Part shown: positions 3,264 to 7,338 of the stretch, piece after piece
How positions within the stretch are numbered: the stretch's first letter is position 1
How the letters are laid out: every line of letters begins with the position of its first letter
Origin: Candidatus Berkelbacteria bacterium
GTDB lineage: Bacteria > Patescibacteriota > UBA1384 > VFKW01
Assembly (NCBI GenBank): GCA_009885355.1
Contig: VFKW01000154.1
Coordinates: forward strand, 1 to 7,338
Direction: 5' to 3'
DNA: 7,338 nucleotides
Made by a program: the position numbers and the translations under genes
The notes under the pieces: generated by a model
The model's database searches: none
What the model was told of the DNA's origin: nothing
The model's input: the letters and a program-made list of their open reading frames with translations, nothing else

Positions 3264-5954
3264 ATGGTGGACAACAGTGCATTAAATTTAGCAAATGCCC
3301 AAAATTATTTTATTGATATTTTGGTGAGTCTAGGTTTTGTCGATCGAGCGAAATTGTCTGGTATGGAAAGTAAGACCGAAGAAGAGATCGTAAAATTTAT
3401 AGAAAATGGTATTTGCACAAAAGAACAGATAGCGCGAGCATATAGCGCTTATTTTAACTTGCCGCTTACAAGCTTAAAAGATAAAAAGATTGATCTTGCG
3501 GTTTTAAAAACTTTACCTAAAGAAGATGCGAGTAATTTCAAAGTAGTTTGTTTTTCTCTTGGGGACAATAAAGTAGATATTGCGATCGGAGATCCGAAAA
3601 TTTTAAAGACGCAACCGCCTGAGTCGCTCAAAAAATTGGCTCAAAGTGGAAAGGTGATTTCATTGTCGATCGTGCCGTCAGATGAGATAGATTGGGCGAT
3701 CGGTTTGTATGACCAGAATATTTCAGCTGAAAATACACCTGCAAAACCGGTGGTGCCGCCTGCAGCTACCCAGTTAAATCCGACAGTTATAAAATCTGAT
3801 ATAAAAGAGCCAGCAAAATTGGCTGCTGATCAGCCAGTTGTTCAGGCTACATCCGTCCAAGCTTTACCTGTAAAGCCGTCCAGTGGTAAATATGAAGAAA
3901 TTGATCTTTTGAAAATTGAAATTCCTAAAGAAGTGCTTTTAAAATTTCCAAAAGAAGTGGCCCAAAAATATAAGATGGTTGTATTTGATACTGATCCGCC
4001 TATCAAGGAGACGAAAAATACGAAGAAAATTAAAGTTGCTTTGATTGATCCTGATGATGTACAAACAAAAGAAATATTGGAATTTATTAGAAAACGAAAC
4101 AATATTGAGATTATTAAATTTACTTGCAGTGAAGAAGGTTTAAAAAAAGCATTGACAGGTTATGGGGTGCCAGCTGCTGCAAGCCCTGTGAATCCTCAGG
4201 AAGTGAAAAAAAGTGATACGGAGGATGTTAAAAAAACTGAACCAGCAATAGAAGATAAAACTAATATAGCTGTTGAAAAGGAAGTAGCTCCACCAGAAGA
4301 TAAACCAAAAGTTGATGTTGTGCCAGAAGATAAGTCCAAAGTTGATGTCGCCGGTGATAATGCCTTGGTTGATCAAAAATTACCAAGTGTAAATAAAGAT
4401 TTAAAAGATAATATTAGTAAAGTTACAGATGCGTCTCCAGTAGTTGAGATCAAGGAAATAGATGTCGATAAAACGCCGGTGCCAACAGAAAAAAAGATTG
4501 ATCAAATGCAAAACTTGGCTTCGACAGTATTAAAGTTGGAAGAGCAGAGAGTTAAGGAAGGTGTAGCGCAGCCTTATAATAATTCTGATCCGAAAAAAAC
4601 GGAAGTTGCGGAGATAATTCCTGAGATTAAAGCAGAAGATATTGATAATAAAGCAGGGCTTGAATCAAGCGCTGATATGAATGAGAATTTAGAAGAGAAT
4701 AATCTTGATAAATTTTTGACGCGACCGGTTGATCGATCAGAGGACTTGCAGGCGGTCATCAGGGCTGGAATGGTGCCTGAGATCGTGGCGGGAATTTTGA
4801 GCTTGGGGATCGTGATGCAGGCTAGCGATATCCATATGGAAGCGGCGGCGGAAAACGTCAGGTTACGGTATCGTGTGGATGGTATTTTGAAAGATATTGT
4901 GAAGATGCCTTTGTCTTTGCATGCACCGATTGTATCGAGAATTAAAATTTTGTCTAAATTGAAAATTGATGAGCAGCGCGTACCGCAAGACGGCCGATTT
5001 AATGTGATTGTTCGAAAGCATGAGATTGATTTGCGTGTTTCGACTTTGCCGACGGTACATGGGGAAAAGGTAGTTATGCGTATTTTGGATAAAAGCGCCG
5101 GGCTTTTGACTTTGGAAGATATGGGTATAACTGGTGTGGGATTTGATGTTGTGATTAAAAATATTAAGAAACCTTATGGTATTATTTTAGCTACTGGCCC
5201 GACCGGGTCTGGTAAATCAACTACTTTATATGCAGTATTGCAAAGAATTTCAACAAATGCTGTAAATGTAATTACGTTGGAAGATCCGGTAGAATATGAA
5301 ATTTCAGGTATAAATCAGGTTCAGATTAAGCCGCAGATTGGGTTTACTTTTGCCGAAGGGTTGAGGTCGGTATTAAGACAAGATCCAAATATTGTGATGG
5401 TGGGAGAAATTCGTGATTTGGAAACTGCAGCTATGACGACACATGCGGCTTTGACTGGTCATCTGGTATTGTCAACTTTGCATACAAATAACGCAGCAGG
5501 AGCTTTACCTAGATTGATAAATATGGGAGTAGAGCCATTTTTGATTACTTCTTCAGTGAACTGTATTATTGCTCAACGTTTGGTTCGTAAAATATGTACA
5601 AAATGTAAAGAGAGAGTCGAATTGCCGTCAGGATTTATCGAAGATATTTTGAAAGAGATTTCCAAGATTCCTGATACAAAGATCGCTGGGATGAAAAAGG
5701 AAGATTTGACTTTTTTCCATGGAAAAGGTTGTTCGGAGTGTACAAATGGATATCATGGCAGGATGGGTATTTATGAAGTTTTGGAGATGAGTGAAAAAAT
5801 TGAAGAATTAGCGGTGGAAAAACGACCGGCAAATGATATATCAGAACAGGCTTGTAAAGATGGAATGATCACGATGAAGCAGGATGGTATTTTGAAGGCC
5901 TTGAAAGGCATTACGACAATGGATGAGGTGCTGAGAGTGACGAGTAGTGATTAG
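3264..5954 (+). CDS. pilB: Type IV pilus extension ATPase PilB/GspE family, extended
   Basis: The 896-aa cytoplasmic AAA+-like motor powers pilus assembly by ATP hydrolysis. Domains in order: a GspE/MshEN-like N-terminal domain (about 8-150, with NLPLTSL and a later IAIGDPK); a proline/alanine linker (about 153-208); a second, divergent copy of that domain type (about 209-301, with FPKEVAQKY and KVALIDPDD); a long charged low-complexity linker (about 302-480); then the N2 and C ATPase domains (about 492-896). Visible motifs are ASDIH (520-524), Walker A GPTGSGKST (645-653, K651), Walker B VMVGEIRD (E715), the His box HLVLSTLH (H733, H740), and zinc-binding CTKC (778-781) plus CSEC (823-826). 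The zinc motif and length separate it from PilT. Typical PilB is about 560-580 aa, so this one is about 300 residues longer because of the extra domain and linker. The RLG-type c-di-GMP motif of MshEN is not evident. The ribosome-binding site AAAGG is modest. Confidence 0.95.
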   Translation: MVDNSALNLANAQNYFIDILVSLGFVDRAKLSGMESKTEEEIVKFIENGICTKEQIARAYSAYFNLPLTSLKDKKIDLAVLKTLPKEDASNFKVVCFSLGDNKVDIAIGDPKILKTQPPESLKKLAQSGKVISLSIVPSDEIDWAIGLYDQNISAENTPAKPVVPPAATQLNPTVIKSDIKEPAKLAADQPVVQATSVQALPVKPSSGKYEEIDLLKIEIPKEVLLKFPKEVAQKYKMVVFDTDPPIKETKNTKKIKVALIDPDDVQTKEILEFIRKRNNIEIIKFTCSEEGLKKALTGYGVPAAASPVNPQEVKKSDTEDVKKTEPAIEDKTNIAVEKEVAPPEDKPKVDVVPEDKSKVDVAGDNALVDQKLPSVNKDLKDNISKVTDASPVVEIKEIDVDKTPVPTEKKIDQMQNLASTVLKLEEQRVKEGVAQPYNNSDPKKTEVAEIIPEIKAEDIDNKAGLESSADMNENLEENNLDKFLTRPVDRSEDLQAVIRAGMVPEIVAGILSLGIVMQASDIHMEAAAENVRLRYRVDGILKDIVKMPLSLHAPIVSRIKILSKLKIDEQRVPQDGRFNVIVRKHEIDLRVSTLPTVHGEKVVMRILDKSAGLLTLEDMGITGVGFDVVIKNIKKPYGIILATGPTGSGKSTTLYAVLQRISTNAVNVITLEDPVEYEISGINQVQIKPQIGFTFAEGLRSVLRQDPNIVMVGEIRDLETAAMTTHAALTGHLVLSTLHTNNAAGALPRLINMGVEPFLITSSVNCIIAQRLVRKICTKCKERVELPSGFIEDILKEISKIPDTKIAGMKKEDLTFFHGKGCSECTNGYHGRMGIYEVLEMSEKIEELAVEKRPANDISEQACKDGMITMKQDGILKALKGITTMDEVLRVTSSD
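4293..4352 (+). repeat. 30-bp tandem duplication inside pilB linker
   Basis: Two adjacent 30-bp units (4293-4322 and 4323-4352) encode PEDKPKVDVV and PEDKSKVDVA, residues 344-353 and 354-363 of the ATPase. They differ at only a few bases and keep frame. They lie in the acidic/lysine-rich linker, a region expected to be disordered and tolerant of length change, and look like a recent in-frame slippage or duplication event. Confidence 0.7.
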
Positions 5955-5960
5955 CTAGCG

Positions 5961-6034
5961 TAAGCTAGTAAGCTGATAAGCAATGAGCTAAATAAGCAGT
6001 AAGCTAATAAGCTGATAAGCAATAAGCTTGTAAG
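5961..6034. repeat. AAGC-type 7-8 bp repeat array after pilB
   Basis: About nine units of TAAGCNNN at 7-8 bp spacing begin six bases after the pilB stop codon. Positions 5961-5984 match 1258-1281 exactly, and 6008-6034 match 1266-1292 exactly (27 nt), so the array shares two blocks with the array that follows rpmG. No coding frame or terminator T-run is seen within it. It takes up the first part of the 312-base gap between pilB and pilT. Confidence 0.75.
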
Positions 6035-6050
6035 TGGGTAGTATAAGACC

Positions 6051-6170
6051 GCTGAAAAACCTAATTCAGTTAACCAAATATTAGTAATATTGTTCGAGCT
6101 TGTCGAGAACTACTAGGTAAATACTTCTCGACTCGCTTTGCTCGCTCGAAGAATAATTAAGTTTTTCAGC
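6051..6170. repeat. 120-bp nested inverted-repeat element (MITE-like)
   Basis: The ends are 16-bp inverted repeats with one mismatch (6051-6066, GCTGAAAAACCTAATT, against 6155-6170). With one inserted base the similarity extends outward through ACC/GGT. Inside, TTCGAG (6093-6098) pairs with CTCGAA (6145-6150), and GTCGAGAA (6102-6109) pairs with TTCTCGAC (6125-6132) around a 15-base loop. A separate AATATT/AATATT hairpin lies at 6077-6091. All long arms are nested, so the whole element can fold into one long hairpin. It has no coding capacity, which fits a miniature inverted-repeat element or a large bidirectional terminator. No target-site duplication is obvious. Confidence 0.6.
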
Positions 6171-6188
6171 AGGTTACATTAGATGGAT

Positions 6189-6216
6189 TTGATTTATATT
6201 TAGAATACTTTACAAT
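6189..6216 (+). promoter_or_regulatory. Probable promoter of pilT
   Basis: TTGATT at 6189-6194 (4 of 6 to the -35) and TACAAT at 6211-6216 (5 of 6 to the -10) are separated by 16 bases. A start near 6223 would give a leader of about 44 bases to the pilT ATG. Its location just downstream of the inverted-repeat element fits pilT being transcribed separately from the pilB operon. It is clearly weaker than the promoter at 1722-1749. Confidence 0.45.
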
Positions 6217-6266
6217 AGAAATAGGGGAATAATTTTTAAATAAAAACTTAGAAAGAGGAGGGGTTT

Positions 6267-7334
6267 ATGGCGGATGCAATAGCGACAGAAATGAAATCTT
6301 TATTGGATTTGGCAATCGAGAAAAAGGCAAGTGATTTGCATTTAACAGTAGGTTTGCCGCCAATTTTGCGTATTGACGGTCGGTTGATTCCAATTGCGGA
6401 TAAAAATGTTTTAACAGCAGAAACATGCGAGAAATTAATTTTAAGTATAATGTTGCCTGATCAGGTTGAGAGACTTCGACAAAGAAAAGAAATCGACTTT
6501 TCATTTGGTTATCAACAGACTCGTTTCAGATCGAATGTGTTTTATCAAAAAGGTTATTTATCGGCTGCTTTACGCTTGATTTCATTGAAAGTGAAAACGA
6601 TTGATGAATTGGGCTTGCCTCCGATTTTGGAAAAATTTACATTGGTCAGTCAAGGTTTGGTGATTATTACGGGACCTACTGGACATGGTAAATCGACCAC
6701 TCTAGCCGCGGTGATTGAGCATATCAATCAAAATCGCTCTGATCATATTATTACTATTGAAGATCCAATTGAGTATGTGTTTGAACATAAAAAAAGTATT
6801 GTATCCCAACGTGAGGTAAGTAGTGATACAAACTCTTTTTCCAGAGCCTTGCGTAGTGCATTACGACAAGATCCAGATGTGATCTTGGTTGGGGAAATGC
6901 GTGATTTGGAAACGATTGACGCAGCTTTGACTTTGGCTGAAACGGGACATCTGGTGTTTACAACTTTGCATACAAATTCTGCGTCCCAAACAGCTGATCG
7001 TATGATTGATGTTTTTCCGCCTCACCAGCAGCAACAGATCAGAATGCAGTTGGCAAATGTTTTATTAGGCGTAGTTTCACAAAGATTGTTGCCGAGAATT
7101 TCCGGTGGACGGGTGTTGGCTTGTGAGATCATGATGGCAAATTCGGCAGTTCGAAATACGATTCGTGAAGGCAAGACGCATCAGCTGCCAAATATCATTC
7201 AAACAAGTGCTTCAGAAGGTATGATCAGTTTGGATAAAGTATTGGCAGAATTAGTAAGTAAAGGTGAGATCACGATTGACGATGCATTGGCATGGTCACT
7301 TGATCCAAAAGCATTTAAGATGATGGTGTATTAA
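6267..7334 (+). CDS. pilT: Type IV pilus retraction ATPase PilT
   Basis: The 355-aa protein is the usual PilT length and is complete. The N-terminal PAS-like domain (about 1-110) holds ASDLHL and GLPPILRIDGRL. The C-terminal RecA-like domain has Walker A GPTGHGKST (136-144, K142), the Asp-box region TIEDPIEYVF (from 163), Walker B VILVGEMRD (E210), and the His box HLVFTTLH (H228, H235). The PilT-specific AVRNTIRE (294-301) matches the AIRNLIRE retraction motif. There is no zinc CxxC pair, which separates it from PilB. The hexamer drives pilin depolymerisation and twitching. Walker A has His where most studied PilT proteins have Ser. AGGAGGGG (6256-6263) precedes the ATG by a short gap. The frame stops four bases before the window end; pilC is a plausible next gene. 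Confidence 0.97.
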   Translation: MADAIATEMKSLLDLAIEKKASDLHLTVGLPPILRIDGRLIPIADKNVLTAETCEKLILSIMLPDQVERLRQRKEIDFSFGYQQTRFRSNVFYQKGYLSAALRLISLKVKTIDELGLPPILEKFTLVSQGLVIITGPTGHGKSTTLAAVIEHINQNRSDHIITIEDPIEYVFEHKKSIVSQREVSSDTNSFSRALRSALRQDPDVILVGEMRDLETIDAALTLAETGHLVFTTLHTNSASQTADRMIDVFPPHQQQQIRMQLANVLLGVVSQRLLPRISGGRVLACEIMMANSAVRNTIREGKTHQLPNIIQTSASEGMISLDKVLAELVSKGEITIDDALAWSLDPKAFKMMVY

Positions 7335-7338
7335 AATC

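Noticed and set aside
4140..4376. Minus-strand frames within pilB
   Set aside because: They are shadows of the biased Lys/Glu/Asp codons in the linker; they have no ribosome-binding sites and no family resemblance.

Overview
The window looks like bacterial chromosome from a low-GC organism, most likely a member of the Candidate Phyla Radiation (Patescibacteria). That lineage call is an inference. It rests on a compact type IV pilus locus whose pilN, pilO and pilB products are divergent but recognisable, a 54-aa zinc-ribbon L33, spacers packed with degenerate short-period repeats, and a PilT with a GPTGHGKST P-loop. The standard bacterial code fits: the first gene ends in TGA, and no long frame needs UGA recoding. 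All genes read on the + strand.

Layout. (1) 11-529: a tetratricopeptide-repeat (TPR) protein whose frame is open to the left edge, so its true start may lie outside the window. (2) 586-1435: tRNA-Thr(UGU), tRNA-Tyr(GUA), tRNA-Thr(GGU), rpmG (L33) and tRNA-Trp(CCA), closed by a hairpin terminator. This is the classic bacterial thrU-tyrU-glyT-thrT-tufB / rpmG-trpT-secE-nusG neighbourhood with tRNA-Gly, tuf and secE absent. (3) 1436-1765: a non-coding spacer with a nine-unit heptamer array, a GTCATTCC-type palindromic element and a consensus-grade promoter. (4) 1781-5954: a tightly packed type IV pilus operon, pilN, pilO, a small PilP-like membrane protein and an unusually long PilB extension ATPase. 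(5) 5955-6266: a non-coding spacer with an AAGC-type repeat array, a 120-bp nested inverted-repeat element and a probable promoter. (6) 6267-7334: pilT, the retraction ATPase, complete.

How the genes fit together. PilB (assembly) and PilT (disassembly) are the opposing hexameric motors at the cytoplasmic base of the pilus. PilN and PilO are bitopic inner-membrane alignment proteins, and the 88-aa protein occupies the place of pilP. pilM, pilC, pilin and prepilin-peptidase genes are not in this window; pilC could follow pilT beyond the right edge.

The most unusual content is in the spacers. Almost every gap between genes carries a different degenerate word repeated at a 7-bp (occasionally 8-bp) period: TAGTTAG-like, AACAACA-like, AGTATTT-like and AAGCTAAT-like. 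Several are arranged as inverted arrays that could fold into hairpins. The AAGC array occurs directly after the stop codons of both rpmG and pilB, with a 27-nt exact match between the copies.
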